Positions 63,989 to 64,000 of a DNA stretch of 64,000 bases are shown one piece after another. A model generated the notes under the pieces. The model was not told the origin of the DNA. It did not search any database and worked only from the letters and a program-made list of their open reading frames with translations. This DNA comes from Wolfiporia cocos (lineage: Eukaryota; Basidiomycota; Agaricomycetes; Polyporales; Phaeolaceae): the NCBI GenBank assembly GCA_029448655.1, contig JACCLO010000001.1, forward strand, positions 1,240,001-1,304,000. Direction: 5' to 3'. The first letter of the stretch is position 1. Every line of letters begins with the position of its first letter. A program made the translations under genes and the position numbers.

Positions 63989-64000
63989 ATGTGACTGCTG

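Overview
The window is a transposon-dominated stretch of a fungal nuclear genome, most likely an agaricomycete (mushroom or polypore type) basidiomycete. The evidence is a chromodomain Ty3/gypsy element with Tf1-like features, short GT..AG introns of 50-100 nt, and decayed members of basidiomycete gene families: DUF6533 seven-helix proteins, a WBP4-type zinc-finger protein and an R3H-associated-domain protein. I see no bacterial operon, CRISPR array, rRNA gene or functional tRNA gene. Most of the sequence is LTR retrotransposon, much of it nested. Host genes are multi-copy and mostly broken.

Layout. 1-2127: degenerate LTR-like repeats and a tRNA-like patch. 2128-12184: Gy1 element copy A (5' LTR, gag, protease, dUTPase, part of RT). 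Its 5' LTR is split by a complete 6064-bp non-autonomous LTR element (L5, 2591-8654). 12185-16628: 3' half of a Tad-like LINE ending in an RNase H domain, cut by five solo LTRs, each with a 5-bp target duplication; a 77-bp palindromic micro-element follows. 17076-18711: a Gy2 solo LTR that contains an L5 solo LTR. 20100-44830: a segmentally duplicated locus. A repeated 5' module (P, five copies), a DUF6533 gene (four copies), a minus-strand gene X (two), a WBP4-like gene (two) and an R3H-associated gene (two) are interspersed with solo LTRs, a hAT MITE, a long-TIR element and a tRNA-like foldback. 44831-64000: an L6 LTR holding Gy1 copy B (45485-63062). Copy B itself holds Gy1 copy C (48358-57473), whose gag holds an L4 solo LTR. 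A reverse Gy1 solo LTR closes the window.

The most interesting object is the Gy1 family. It has 708-bp LTRs and the order gag, protease, dUTPase, RT, RNase H, integrase, chromodomain. An exact 11-nt match links the presumed mRNA 5' end (always 35 nt after the TATA box) to the site next to the 5' LTR, which predicts Tf1-type self-priming. Two extra overlapping reading frames are open: an acidic frame inside gag, and a 3' frame with two CCHC knuckles overlapping a long extension of pol. Differences between copies, counted by eye, fall in the pattern expected if these frames are translated. This pair of overlapping genes is my best candidate for an undescribed system.

Copy C has visually identical LTRs and an intact pol, so the family was recently active. 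Copies A and B carry stops and lost residues, many of them C-to-T changes at CpG. LTR family names (Gy1, Gy2, L3-L6) are labels for this report only. All identity statements come from reading by eye, not from alignment software.
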